Assembly (NCBI GenBank): GCA_964640795.1
Contig: CAZXIN010000001.1
Location: 309,598-373,597 of the forward strand
Source: M269 sp964640795
GTDB lineage: Bacteria; Pseudomonadota; Gammaproteobacteria; Enterobacterales; Alteromonadaceae
Direction: 5' to 3'
DNA: 64,000 nt
Shown here: positions 9,501 to 18,349 of the stretch, one piece after another
Position numbering within the stretch: the stretch's first letter is position 1
How the letters are laid out: each line of letters begins with the position of its first letter
Translations under genes and position numbers: made by a program
The notes under the pieces: generated by a model
The model's input: the letters and a program-made list of their open reading frames with translations, nothing else
What the model was told of the DNA's origin: nothing
Database searches by the model: none

Positions 9501-11435
9501 ATGAGTAATGGGAATTCAATAGCAAGCCAAGTTAGGGAGTATTGGGTCGATGATGAAGGTTATCGGAACATGTATCAGGCGTCCGTTGCTGAGCCAGAAA
9601 AGTTTTGGGAAGAACAGGCGAAAATGGTTGATTGGCAAAAGTTTCCTACTCGTATTAAAAATACATCTTATGCACCTGGTGATATTGATATTAAGTGGTT
9701 CGAAGACGGTCAATTGAATATCAGTGAAAACTGTATTGATAGACATTTGGCTACTCGTGCACAAGAAACAGCTATTATATGGGAAGGCGACACACCAGAC
9801 GTTGATAAACATATTAGCTTTCAGGAACTACATAATGAAGTGTGTAAGTTGGCAAATGGACTTAAAAAGCTAGGTGTTGAAAAAGGCGATCGTGTTGCTA
9901 TCTATATGCCCATGGTGCCTGAAGCCGCCTATGCGATGTTAGCTTGCGCCCGTATCGGTGCTGTGCATTCTGTCATTTTTGGTGGGTTTTCTCCTAATGC
10001 TATCGCTGACCGTATTAATGACTGCCAAGCTAAAGTGATCATTACTGCGGACGAAGGACGCCGTGGTGGACGCACTATACCGTTGAAAGTGAATGTCGAC
10101 AGTGCTTTGGAAGATGAACGGTGCCCAACAATTACAGCGAATATTGTTCTAAAGTGCACGGGATGTGATGTTGAAACAAATCCTGGTGATGTTTGGTGGC
10201 ATGAGTTGGTCGCCGATTGTGCTAGTGAATGTCTACCAGAAGTCATGAATGCTGAAGATCCGCTGTTTGTACTTTATACATCAGGCTCTACTGGTAAACC
10301 TAAAGGTGTGCTGCACACGAGTGGGGGATATCTGCTCTACGCCGCGATGACACATAGATATATATTTGATTATCGCCCAGGCGAGATCTATTGGTGTGCG
10401 GCTGATGTAGGCTGGATTACAGGACATAGTTATATTGTTTACGGACCATTGGCTAATGGTGCTACGACAGTGATGTTTGAAGGTGTGCCCACTTACCCTG
10501 ACGAACGTCGCATTGGTCAGATAGTTGATAAACACCAAATTAATATTTTGTATACGGCACCTACAGCCATCAGAGCTTTGATGGCAAAAGGAGAGTTTGC
10601 TGCACAGGATTCTACGCGAAATACGCTAAGGTTACTGGGTTCTGTCGGTGAGCCTATTAATCCAGAAGCATGGCAATGGTACTTTGAGACGATTGGCAAT
10701 AGTCGCTGTCCTATTGTGGATACGTGGTGGCAGACTGAAACAGGGGGTGCCATGATTTCAACCTTGCCTGGGATGGATGGACAAAAACCGGGCTCCGCAA
10801 CTAAGCCTTTCTTTGGTATTCAGCCAGCACTTGTTGATAGTGAAGGTAATGAGTTAGACGGTAGCGTTGATGGCAATTTAGTCATCAAGGACAGTTGGCC
10901 GGGTCAAGCGCGAACCTTATGGGGGGATCATGAGCGTTTTGAACAGACCTACTTTAGTACGTACAAAGGGATGTATTTTAGTGGTGATGGTTGCCGTCGT
11001 GATGAAGACGATGACTACTGGATTACAGGGCGTGTCGACGATGTCCTCAATGTATCAGGGCATCGGTTGGGCACTGCAGAGATTGAAAGCGCTCTAGTTG
11101 CTCATGCTGCAATCGCAGAAGCAGCCGTTGTTGGTTATCCGCACGATATCAAAGGCCAAGGTATCTATGTATATGTAAGCCCAGTTAAAGGCTATGAAGT
11201 CAGTGATGAATTGACGAAAGAAATTCGACATTGGGTACGGACTGAGTTAAGTCCTATTGCGATGCCTGATTTAGTACAGTGGACAACGGGGTTGCCTAAA
11301 ACACGTTCAGGAAAAATTATGCGTCGCATCTTACGTAAGATTGCAGCAAATGACTATGCAAGCTTAGGAGATACTTCAACATTGGCTGATCCGACTGTTG
11401 TTGATAGTTTGATTGAAAGCCGTTTGAATCGATAG
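9501..11435 (+). CDS. acs: Acetyl-CoA synthetase
   Basis: Activates acetate to acetyl-CoA through acetyl-AMP. The 644-residue length is standard for Acs. The AMP-binding motif YTSGSTGKPKG, the WWQTETGG block forming the acetate/AMP pocket, the hinge region and the C-terminal TRSGKIMRR motif are all visible. The regulatory and catalytic lysine is Lys605, corresponding to the residue acetylated in Salmonella Acs. It lies 32 bases after pyrC and ends just before a strong bidirectional terminator. No oddities seen. Confidence 0.97.
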   Translation: MSNGNSIASQVREYWVDDEGYRNMYQASVAEPEKFWEEQAKMVDWQKFPTRIKNTSYAPGDIDIKWFEDGQLNISENCIDRHLATRAQETAIIWEGDTPDVDKHISFQELHNEVCKLANGLKKLGVEKGDRVAIYMPMVPEAAYAMLACARIGAVHSVIFGGFSPNAIADRINDCQAKVIITADEGRRGGRTIPLKVNVDSALEDERCPTITANIVLKCTGCDVETNPGDVWWHELVADCASECLPEVMNAEDPLFVLYTSGSTGKPKGVLHTSGGYLLYAAMTHRYIFDYRPGEIYWCAADVGWITGHSYIVYGPLANGATTVMFEGVPTYPDERRIGQIVDKHQINILYTAPTAIRALMAKGEFAAQDSTRNTLRLLGSVGEPINPEAWQWYFETIGNSRCPIVDTWWQTETGGAMISTLPGMDGQKPGSATKPFFGIQPALVDSEGNELDGSVDGNLVIKDSWPGQARTLWGDHERFEQTYFSTYKGMYFSGDGCRRDEDDDYWITGRVDDVLNVSGHRLGTAEIESALVAHAAIAEAAVVGYPHDIKGQGIYVYVSPVKGYEVSDELTKEIRHWVRTELSPIAMPDLVQWTTGLPKTRSGKIMRRILRKIAANDYASLGDTSTLADPTVVDSLIESRLNR

Positions 11436-11450
11436 CTAGGGTTAAAAATG

Positions 11451-11479
11451 GAAAAGGCGCGGTGACCTAGCGCCTTTTC
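11451..11479. terminator. Bidirectional terminator
   Basis: Perfect arms GAAAAGGCGC (11451-11460) and GCGCCTTTTC (11470-11479) lie between the convergent acs and methyltransferase genes, with A/T tracts built into the stem ends. It should terminate both transcripts. Confidence 0.8.
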
Positions 11480-11499
11480 TTTGGTGGAAATGCGCTAGA

Positions 11500-12294
11500 T
11501 CACTCAGCTTTCTTAAATTTGAAAACGAAACGATCAGTTGCACCTCTAAGCCCTTCAGCAAATACACTTTGGCTGTAATTATCGTTAGCGTTACGCAAGT
11601 AAAATGCCTCTTCGACTAGCTTAAATCCGGCTTGCTCCAATTGATAGATAACAATGTTAGGGTCGATACGGTGTGTGCTGTTAGCTGGTTCATAACCTGA
11701 GCCCGCTGGCGCTGCGTGATCAATAATAACGAGTACACCATCATCTTTCATGGCGTTTCTGATGTTTGCTAAAGCCGCTCTGTAGTCTACAGGTGCTTCG
11801 CGTAATTTCACTGTATTGCCTTCACGGTCTGTTGTTTGCGTGAAAAACAAGTCATGATAGTTCAGTGCAGTAAAAACAACATCTAAGCTGTTAGCTGGGA
11901 TGTCCATATCTTTTAATGCGACCTCGTCTAAGCGAGAAACGTTAGTTAGGCGATTACCTTCAGTACGTTTAATCATTCTTTGTCCTGCAAAACGCCAAAT
12001 GACCTCGTCGTTTTGTGCGTATACTTTACCCTTTGAGCCTACAGCCATAGAGAAAAGTTCGCTGTACCAACCACCGCCAGCAAAGATATCGAGTACATTG
12101 TCGCCTTCGCTAACGCCCGTAAAGGCCATGATTTTTGCTGGTAGGCGCGCTGGATCTCTTGCAGCATCTGCTTCAGGGCGACTATCTGCCGATAAGAGCT
12201 TGGTAATTTCTGCTTCTGTTAAATTGGGTTTTGCCGCGAGTGAGAAACTGGTCGCGAGAGTGGCTGCAGTTAGCAAGAGAATTGAAGGTTTCAT
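11500..12294 (-). CDS. Exported SAM-dependent methyltransferase-like protein (COG4798 type)
   Basis: 264 residues with a clear signal peptide (LLLTAATLATSFSLAA), so probably periplasmic. The mature part has a class I methyltransferase fold: motif I is VLDIFAGGGWYSELF, followed by an acidic strand and a VVFTALNYHDLFF motif. Proteins of this group are common in gammaproteobacteria and usually annotated as predicted methyltransferases, but a periplasm lacks SAM, so enzymatic activity there is doubtful. It is convergent to acs. Function unknown. Confidence 0.7.
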   Translation of the reverse strand: MKPSILLLTAATLATSFSLAAKPNLTEAEITKLLSADSRPEADAARDPARLPAKIMAFTGVSEGDNVLDIFAGGGWYSELFSMAVGSKGKVYAQNDEVIWRFAGQRMIKRTEGNRLTNVSRLDEVALKDMDIPANSLDVVFTALNYHDLFFTQTTDREGNTVKLREAPVDYRAALANIRNAMKDDGVLVIIDHAAPAGSGYEPANSTHRIDPNIVIYQLEQAGFKLVEEAFYLRNANDNYSQSVFAEGLRGATDRFVFKFKKAE

Positions 12295-12430
12295 GTTGAT
12301 CCTAGAGTGTTTTAAACACGTTTAAATGTAATGTTGTAATTTATGCAAGAGTTAGGTTTTTGTCTAATCGAATCTTTAAAAAAAAGAGGATAAGCTATAA
12401 CGTTTCTATCACCTCAATCTGAAATGACAT

Positions 12431-12892
12431 TTAAGCGCTGGCTAGATATCTATCTAGACAATTTGCAAACTGTTGCCGATCAGTTTGACTTAATGGCGGT
12501 GGCCCTCCAGATTCGATGCCGCTTGAGCGCATAGTATCCATAAAATCTCTCATGTTGAGTCTTTGACGGATATTTTCCTTAGTAAATAATTCTCCACGTG
12601 GGCTCAGTGCTGTGGCACCTTTATCTATGACCTCTGACGCCAAGGGAATGTCACTTGTAATGACGAGTTGGCCAGCATCAACACGCTTAACTATCTCGTC
12701 ATCAGCTATATCAAAGCCGCTTTCTACTTGCATGAACTTGAGGAAGCTAGAGGGAGGAAGTCTAAGGTAGTGATTAGCAACGAAAGTTGTCAGTGTTTTG
12801 GTGCGATTGGCTGCCCGATACAGAATCTCTTTGATGGCGACTGGACAGGCATCACCATCTACCCATATTTGTTTTTTTGATAGCTCTGTCAC
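12431..12892 (-). CDS. YaiI/YqxD family protein (DUF188, UPF0178)
   Basis: 153 residues matching the conserved YaiI family. The IWVDGDACPV N-terminus, the FVANHYLRLPPS segment, VITSDIPLA, and the C-terminal GPPPLSQTDRQQFANCLD motif are all present. The fold is PIN-like with conserved acidic residues, so a nuclease role has been proposed, but the family remains uncharacterised. It is 9 bases downstream of the GFA-family gene in the same direction. Confidence 0.9.
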   Translation of the reverse strand: MTELSKKQIWVDGDACPVAIKEILYRAANRTKTLTTFVANHYLRLPPSSFLKFMQVESGFDIADDEIVKRVDAGQLVITSDIPLASEVIDKGATALSPRGELFTKENIRQRLNMRDFMDTMRSSGIESGGPPPLSQTDRQQFANCLDRYLASA

Positions 12893-12901
12893 GTTTGATC
12901 C

Positions 12902-13279
12902 CTATTGGCTCTTATGGGCTAATGTATGTGCGTTCTTTTCCCAATTTTGTCCATCGAAGTCGACAATGGTTTTTTGTGGGATGGTGGTGTCGATACAGTT
13001 AACATTGATGTCTATGCCATCTGGGTTAGAGCGAGGCGTGTAAAAGGGCTTAACGCCACAATTTTTACAGAAAGTATGTTTAGCAATACCGCTGCCAAAT
13101 GTGTAGGTTGAGAGCTTTTCCTCGCCAGCAATGAGTTTGAACTGCCTTAAAGGCACAATAAGATGTAAATAGCCTGCCTTAGTACAAATGCTGCAATTGC
13201 AGCGCTCAATTTCCAAGTGACTATCTGCTTCAACAGAAAACTGAATGCTGCCACAATGGCAGCTGCCCAAATACTCCAT
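12902..13279 (-). CDS. GFA-family zinc-binding protein
   Basis: 125 residues with the GFA/CENP-V fold signature: CHCG near the N-terminus, CNCSIC about 20 residues later and CKNCG in the second half, a set of cysteines that bind two zinc ions. The family was named for the glutathione-dependent formaldehyde-activating enzyme, but most members have no proven activity. It heads a short minus-strand pair with the yaiI-like gene. Confidence 0.85.
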   Translation of the reverse strand: MEYLGSCHCGSIQFSVEADSHLEIERCNCSICTKAGYLHLIVPLRQFKLIAGEEKLSTYTFGSGIAKHTFCKNCGVKPFYTPRSNPDGIDINVNCIDTTIPQKTIVDFDGQNWEKNAHTLAHKSQ

Positions 13280-13384
13280 TCATCGCCCTTATATCAATAA
13301 CATTAAATAGGTGCTAACTCATACACAATCTTAACAGTTAGCCGATAAGTGGCCCAGTTTTATTAGGAGCTGTTGAACTTTGCT

Positions 13385-13408
13385 GTATACTTTTGAAGCA
13401 AAGTATAC
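13385..13408. promoter_or_regulatory. 24-bp inverted repeat, candidate operator
   Basis: Perfect 9-bp arms GTATACTTT and AAAGTATAC (13385-13393, 13400-13408) with a 6-base spacer end 20 bases before the ATG of the MAPEG gene. The size and position fit a dimeric repressor site; no T-tract follows, so a terminator is unlikely. Confidence 0.5.
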
Positions 13409-13428
13409 ATGCCCAAAGGAGTTTGATA

Positions 13429-13842
13429 ATGAGTGTGACAGTTCTTGCATTAACAGCCTATGTTTTTCTAACGCTGATTCTATTAGTTTCAATCGTTAGC
13501 GCACGTACGTTGATGGTGATGGGTGGCAAAAAAGCACCGAATGAATTCAGTCCAGATGGGAGTGGTGGGTCTTCTTTCATGCTGCGTTTGACACGTACCC
13601 ATGCCAATGTTGTTGAGTGCTTCCCATTCGTGGGGGGACTATTATTGCTTGCAATCGCTATGGATAAACCTTTTATAACAGATGCACTAGCACCCTATGT
13701 GATTTTGGCTCGTTTTGCACAAACCTTGACGCACTTGGTTTCTACAAGCCCTGTTGCGGTGCAAATTCGGTTTGCTTTCTTCTTGGTTCAGGTGGTTATT
13801 TGTATTTACTGGTGCGCTAAAATATTTGGCAGTATGTTGTGA
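13429..13842 (+). CDS. MAPEG-family membrane protein
   Basis: A four-helix inner-membrane protein of 137 residues. The MAPEG signature (R-x-HANxxE; here RTHANVVECFP) lies in the loop after helix 1, followed by helices with an ARFAQTLTH block. MAPEG enzymes use glutathione for peroxide or electrophile detoxification, but bacterial members are mostly untested. ATG at 13429 is chosen because AAAGGAG sits 8 bases upstream; the frame extends further up but would run through the inverted repeat. A DUF2937 gene follows 15 bases downstream. Confidence 0.8.
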   Translation: MSVTVLALTAYVFLTLILLVSIVSARTLMVMGGKKAPNEFSPDGSGGSSFMLRLTRTHANVVECFPFVGGLLLLAIAMDKPFITDALAPYVILARFAQTLTHLVSTSPVAVQIRFAFFLVQVVICIYWCAKIFGSML

Positions 13843-13857
13843 TAGAAAGGCTACAGC

Positions 13858-14382
13858 GTGAATTGGTTAGTTAAAAAATGTGGTGAATATACACGAGTGC
13901 TGCTGTTCTTTTGCGCAGCATTGTCGGGTATTCAAGTGCCTGCTTTTGTTAGCCAATTTGAGACTATTGTTGAGCAACGTTGGCAAGAGGCAAATTTGGC
14001 ATTGGCGCCATTTCAGCAAGATGCTCATCGTTACACGAATGGCAATTTGGTTGCCTTGATTGAACGCTATAGAAGTAATAGCGACGCTGCAATACGTGAT
14101 GGCGGTGATAATATTCAGCAGTTGTGGCAGCGTGAGCAAGAGTTGAAACAATTGGTGGATGGTTTAAGTGGTGGCTTGTCTAACGATATCCGTTTTGTCG
14201 TCATACACCCGTCGCACAGCTTGTTAGATCAAACATGGCAGGCTTATGATTTTCTGATTCCGTTGACACAAACTGCTATAGTCGTTGGCCTAATTGTTGG
14301 GTTTCTCTTTGTCCTATTATTTGATCTACTATTCGCTTGTTTTCGGTTGCCCTTTAGAAAACAAAAAACGATAATTCAATAG
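13858..14382 (+). CDS. DUF2937 membrane protein
   Basis: 174 residues beginning with GTG at 13858, preceded by GAAAGG. It has one N-terminal hydrophobic helix that includes GIQVPAFVSQF, a soluble helical domain (residues about 35-130) and one or two C-terminal membrane helices (about 137-165), ending in a basic tail. This is the DUF2937 layout, a family without known function. It is probably co-transcribed with the MAPEG gene. Confidence 0.7.
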   Translation: MNWLVKKCGEYTRVLLFFCAALSGIQVPAFVSQFETIVEQRWQEANLALAPFQQDAHRYTNGNLVALIERYRSNSDAAIRDGGDNIQQLWQREQELKQLVDGLSGGLSNDIRFVVIHPSHSLLDQTWQAYDFLIPLTQTAIVVGLIVGFLFVLLFDLLFACFRLPFRKQKTIIQ

Positions 14383-14785
14383 TAAGCTACTGTACCTAAG
14401 CTAGCTGGTGTTTCAAAGCCATTCTCGATTGAAATTAGTCCCAAAGTGATTGTTTTTATTGGCTGAACTGCCCGTAAGAGTGTGCTTTAACTGAGAATTT
14501 GTCTAATGATTATTCAAGCTTAAAGGTTGCGTTTACGCGTTAAACCCAGTTTGCAAGACTTGTGTATAAAAGACAGATGAGAGGTGAGGTATCAGCATAG
14601 GAAGTGCGCGACGAGAACAACGCAAGGAGCCACTGTTGTGAGCGAAGCTAGGAGTTCGAGTCGAGGTCCGATAGGCATTCAAGCCTCTGCATGACTTAAG
14701 ACGCGCTTAGATTGAGCGAAATTCATACACCAAAGGTCAACCCTAAGGGCTTAATCGTTAATAAGCCCTAATATTTGGATAATTC
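14383..14785. other. 403-base intergenic region with leader hairpin
   Basis: No gene is supported. Bases 14560-14720 are noticeably richer in G+C than the surroundings and contain GTTCGAGTC, resembling a tRNA T-arm, but no acceptor or anticodon arms can be folded around it. An 8-bp hairpin (AGGGCTTA at 14746-14753, TAAGCCCT at 14762-14769) ends 16 bases before the ABC exporter start and may influence its translation. A small RNA is possible but unproven. Confidence 0.35.
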
Positions 14786-16615
14786 ATGTTTTCTTTTTTT
14801 GAAAAACTCACCCAGCCTTTCCCGGTTAACGATCCCACTCAGCCGCCAAAGAGCTTAGTTGCTTTTTGCTTGCATTACTCAAAAGGCATGTTGGGTATTT
14901 TATTGTTAGTGGCTCTTTTAAGTGCCGCCATTGCCATCATGGAAGTATCGTTATTTGGTTTTTTAGGCCAGCTAGTTGATTGGTTTAGTGAACGGGATCG
15001 CAGTACCTTCATTCAGGAAGAGTTGAACACGTTGATTTTCATGGGTGTTCTTGTGCTGCTCATTCTACCAGGTATTGTCATCCTGCAATCGTTCCTTACA
15101 CACCAGACTTTATTAGGGAATTTCCCGATGAAGATCCGCTGGCAAGCGCACCGGTTTTTAATGGGGCAAAGCTTAGGCTTCTTCCAGAATGAGTTTGCTG
15201 GCCGTGTGGCAACTAAAGTTATGCAAACGTCTTTGTCGGTTCGCGAAAGCGTGATGAAGTTACTTGATATTTTTGTGTATGTGAGTGTTTACTTCTTTAG
15301 TATCGTTGTATTGGTATTCTCTGCGGATTGGCGCCTCAGTTTGCCTTTGATAGCTTGGTTTGTGATTTACGTTATTATCTTACGTAACCTTGTACCTAAA
15401 CTTAAGCAAGTATCACAAAAGCAAGCTGATGCACGTTCGGTTATGACGGGGCGAGTGATTGATAGCTATACTAATATCACGACAGTTAAGCTATTTGCAC
15501 ATGCCAAGCGTGAAAGTGATTATGCCAAAGAAGGCATGGAAGAGTTTCTGCATACTGTTTATCCCCAAATGCGCTTGGTGACTGTATTGAATGCTTGTGT
15601 TTGGATGAGTAACTCTGTTCTCATTTTTTCTATTTCAGCACTGTCTATTTACTTGTGGGTGAACAATATCGTCAGTGCTGGTGATATTGCGATTGCAGTA
15701 AGCTTGTGTTTGAGACTCAACGGCATGTCGCAATGGATCATGTGGGAAGTCTCCTCATTGTTTGAAAATATAGGTGCTGTTCAAGACGGTATAAACACAC
15801 TTTCTATGCCCGTTGATATCCAAGATAAACCAGACGCTAAAAAGTTAGATATGCAAGGAGGTGGTATTGAGTTTAAGGACATCCATTTTGCTTACGATGA
15901 TAAAAACCGAGTGTTTGAAAACCTAAATATACGCATAAAGCCTGGCGAAAAAGTAGGCCTTGTTGGGCGTTCTGGAGCGGGTAAATCAACGCTGGTGAAT
16001 TTGCTACTGCGCTTCTACGATGTGCAAAAAGGGCAAATATTAATTGACGGGCAAGACATTAGCGCTATCGAACAAGAGAGTTTACGCGCGCATATCAGTA
16101 TGGTGACACAAGACACTTCTCTGCTCCATCGGTCTGTGCGAGATAATATTCTGTACGGTAAATTAGAGTCTTCCGAAGACGAAATGCTTCAAGCGGCAAA
16201 GAATGCAGAAGCGGATGATTTCATCCATCACTTGTCTGACTTGCAAGGCCGAGTGGGTTACGACGCACATGTTGGTGAACGTGGGGTTAAACTATCCGGC
16301 GGTCAGCGGCAACGTATCGCTATTGCTCGTGTCATGCTGAAAGACGCACCGATTCTGGTACTGGATGAAGCGACCTCTGCATTAGACTCAGAGGTAGAAG
16401 CTGCTATTCAAGAGTGTTTAGATCAAATGATGCAGAATAAGACCGTTGTTGCTATTGCTCACCGCCTATCTACTATTGCACAGATGGACAGGTTACTCGT
16501 TGTCGATGAAGGTAAGGTGGTTGAGTCTGGTACACATGCTGAACTACTCGCCAAGCAAGGTATTTACGCCAATCTATGGGCACATCAAACGGGTGGGTTT
16601 ATTGGTTTGGAATAA
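14786..16615 (+). CDS. ABC exporter, fused permease-ATPase
   Basis: A 609-residue half-transporter: an N-terminal cytoplasmic segment, six membrane helices (about 30-340) and a nucleotide-binding domain with Walker A GRSGAGKST (394-402), signature LSGGQRQR, Walker B ILVLDEATSALD and H-loop AIAHRLST. It differs from the exporter at 4318 in having a longer N-terminus and a QDTSLLHRSVRDNI Q-loop. It resembles gammaproteobacterial exporters of unknown substrate. It is monocistronic, preceded by a 403-base leader region. Confidence 0.87.
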   Translation: MFSFFEKLTQPFPVNDPTQPPKSLVAFCLHYSKGMLGILLLVALLSAAIAIMEVSLFGFLGQLVDWFSERDRSTFIQEELNTLIFMGVLVLLILPGIVILQSFLTHQTLLGNFPMKIRWQAHRFLMGQSLGFFQNEFAGRVATKVMQTSLSVRESVMKLLDIFVYVSVYFFSIVVLVFSADWRLSLPLIAWFVIYVIILRNLVPKLKQVSQKQADARSVMTGRVIDSYTNITTVKLFAHAKRESDYAKEGMEEFLHTVYPQMRLVTVLNACVWMSNSVLIFSISALSIYLWVNNIVSAGDIAIAVSLCLRLNGMSQWIMWEVSSLFENIGAVQDGINTLSMPVDIQDKPDAKKLDMQGGGIEFKDIHFAYDDKNRVFENLNIRIKPGEKVGLVGRSGAGKSTLVNLLLRFYDVQKGQILIDGQDISAIEQESLRAHISMVTQDTSLLHRSVRDNILYGKLESSEDEMLQAAKNAEADDFIHHLSDLQGRVGYDAHVGERGVKLSGGQRQRIAIARVMLKDAPILVLDEATSALDSEVEAAIQECLDQMMQNKTVVAIAHRLSTIAQMDRLLVVDEGKVVESGTHAELLAKQGIYANLWAHQTGGFIGLE

Positions 16616-16742
16616 ACTCAACCCTTAACATTTAGTGAAACTTTATCCAAAGAGCTGTGGTGAACGGTAATACCAATCATAGCGACAACGATTAATACGG
16701 TTAAAAGCTGAAGAAAACCTTTTCGATATATTTTGTCTATTT

Positions 16743-17066
16743 CTAGGGCGGGGCAGGGTAATCTTCGGCAAATGGTAATAATCTAGCGGGTGATACGCCG
16801 CTCCTCAGTTTGTGGAAAAATTTGAAAGGTAAGTCAACACGTTCCCCTTTACCGTGTAGTGAGTAAATAATACCGGAGCGCGTTTTGACTGCTGGTGGTA
16901 TGAATTTAACAACAGGGCTTGAGCAGACAAATTGTCCAGGTTCAAAGCGCCCTGACGCATCCATCATAACGCTACCCCATAGCACACGTCCCCACCACTC
17001 TGAGAGGTCAACACCTTGCTCATCACCGTACAGGTGAACGAGATACCACTTTTCAACCAGTGTCAT
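16743..17066 (-). CDS. Hypothetical protein, Trp/Phe-rich
   Basis: 107 residues without a family I can name. It starts with LVEKWYLVHLYG and contains a SEWWGRVLWG segment, a PGQFVCSSP loop and a C-terminal basic region. The globular composition and lack of signal peptide suggest a small cytoplasmic protein. Its GAGG-poor leader and AT-rich flanks offer no clue. Confidence 0.55.
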   Translation of the reverse strand: MTLVEKWYLVHLYGDEQGVDLSEWWGRVLWGSVMMDASGRFEPGQFVCSSPVVKFIPPAVKTRSGIIYSLHGKGERVDLPFKFFHKLRSGVSPARLLPFAEDYPAPP

Positions 17067-17162
17067 ATTGTTCCTTATGTGATGAAGTTGATTGTTATCG
17101 CTGAATCAGTATAGACCGGAAGACGCCTAATACCTTTCGTATTTGTATCGATGATGCTATCT

Positions 17163-17609
17163 CTATCTAGCCGACAACTTAATGTGCACTGCTTGAAGTG
17201 GTGTGTCGCCATCGACAAATGCGCGGTGACCTGTCACTGACTCGTCTTCAACGTTATCGACTATATAATCTGCTGCAATGAACTGTTGCCCTGCAACAAA
17301 AGTTTTATGTTGGCCAGAGCGTAGTTCCAAAGTTATTTGTCCCTGCATAACAATGATAAGTGTTGGATCACCAGCTGTGTGCCAATCACTTTGATATCCT
17401 ACTTGGCTTTTTCTGTGTCTAAAATTTAAGGCTTGTTGTCTTTGTGAGATATACATACCGCCATGATCAGTCAAAGGATGTTGGACTTGGGAAAATATAG
17501 AACGGCCTGATTTGTCGACAGTGATCATATCAATCGTTGTGCTCGTATTAAGAGCATCCGTCGACAGTGAGTTGCTACTATTTTGATTCATAAGGTAAGT
17601 TAGTGACAT
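17163..17609 (-). CDS. Small cupin-like protein
   Basis: 148 residues. The central part (about 65-145) has cupin-type strands: WHTAGDPTLIIVMQG, ITLELRSGQHK, and a late GHRAF and VHIKL pair resembling a beta-barrel metal-binding or ligand-binding domain. The N-terminal 40 residues are low in structure. Start is uncertain: Met7 at 17591 is an alternative. Divergent from the DUF2244 gene. Function unknown. Confidence 0.55.
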   Translation of the reverse strand: MSLTYLMNQNSSNSLSTDALNTSTTIDMITVDKSGRSIFSQVQHPLTDHGGMYISQRQQALNFRHRKSQVGYQSDWHTAGDPTLIIVMQGQITLELRSGQHKTFVAGQQFIAADYIVDNVEDESVTGHRAFVDGDTPLQAVHIKLSAR

Positions 17610-17673
17610 GAGAGTAGAGTGATGGTGTCAATTATGCAAAATGAGGCGGCATGCTTCAATCGAGGATTTCAGA

Positions 17674-18180
17674 ATGGTGGTTGTTGAAACAAACAATGGT
17701 TACCCTCAATTGATTTTGACTCCCAATCGCTCTGCTAATTGGGTTCAAACTAAGCACTTACTCTACGTACTTGCCGGAACCTCATTGGGAATAGCAACTG
17801 CTTGGAGTTTTTTGGGAGCTTGGGTGATCTTACCTTTTGCTGGTTTTGAAGTTGGGTTGTTAGCGTTCTTGATGCATAGGGTGTGTTTTGCAACGTATCA
17901 ACAACAAGTGATTCGACTTCAAAACAATGATGTTTTTATTCAACTTGGTGTCTATAAGCCCGCTCGCGGGTGGCGTTTGAATAAAGCCTGTACACGAGTC
18001 ATTGTAACAGAGCCGCAACATCCAGATGATCCTATAGGGTTATCAATCAAAGATGATCAATATACAGTTGAACTGGGGGCTTTTCTTAGCGTTGATGACA
18101 AACAATATTTGCTTGATGAATTAAAACTTTGTGGTCTTGAGACAATCAACTATGGGAAAACTGTGCAAGTGGGCTTTTGA
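17674..18180 (+). CDS. DUF2244 integral membrane protein
   Basis: 168 residues from ATG 17674, chosen because GAGGA lies about 9 bases upstream. Two membrane helices (about 27-70) include the family signature LGAWVILPFAGFEVGLLAF, followed by a cytoplasmic PH-like beta domain. DUF2244 proteins are often found near cytochrome oxidase genes but have no proven function; no oxidase genes are nearby here. Confidence 0.8.
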   Translation: MVVVETNNGYPQLILTPNRSANWVQTKHLLYVLAGTSLGIATAWSFLGAWVILPFAGFEVGLLAFLMHRVCFATYQQQVIRLQNNDVFIQLGVYKPARGWRLNKACTRVIVTEPQHPDDPIGLSIKDDQYTVELGAFLSVDDKQYLLDELKLCGLETINYGKTVQVGF

Positions 18181-18349
18181 TTTGATGCGTTACACCAATC
18201 CGTAGTGAGAATTTATCACGATGGATTGATCTTAATAGCCGAAGTTAATATTAATTGATCTAAGTATTTTTTAGGATTGATGTGTTTTTTCAGGCATAAT
18301 GTGCGCCGCATTTTTGGACCCAACCCGTTTTTCATTCAGGAATAAAACA

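Noticed and set aside
14640..14680. GTTCGAGTC resembling a tRNA T-loop
   Set aside because: No matching acceptor stem, anticodon arm or D-arm can be folded around it on either strand; likely coincidence.
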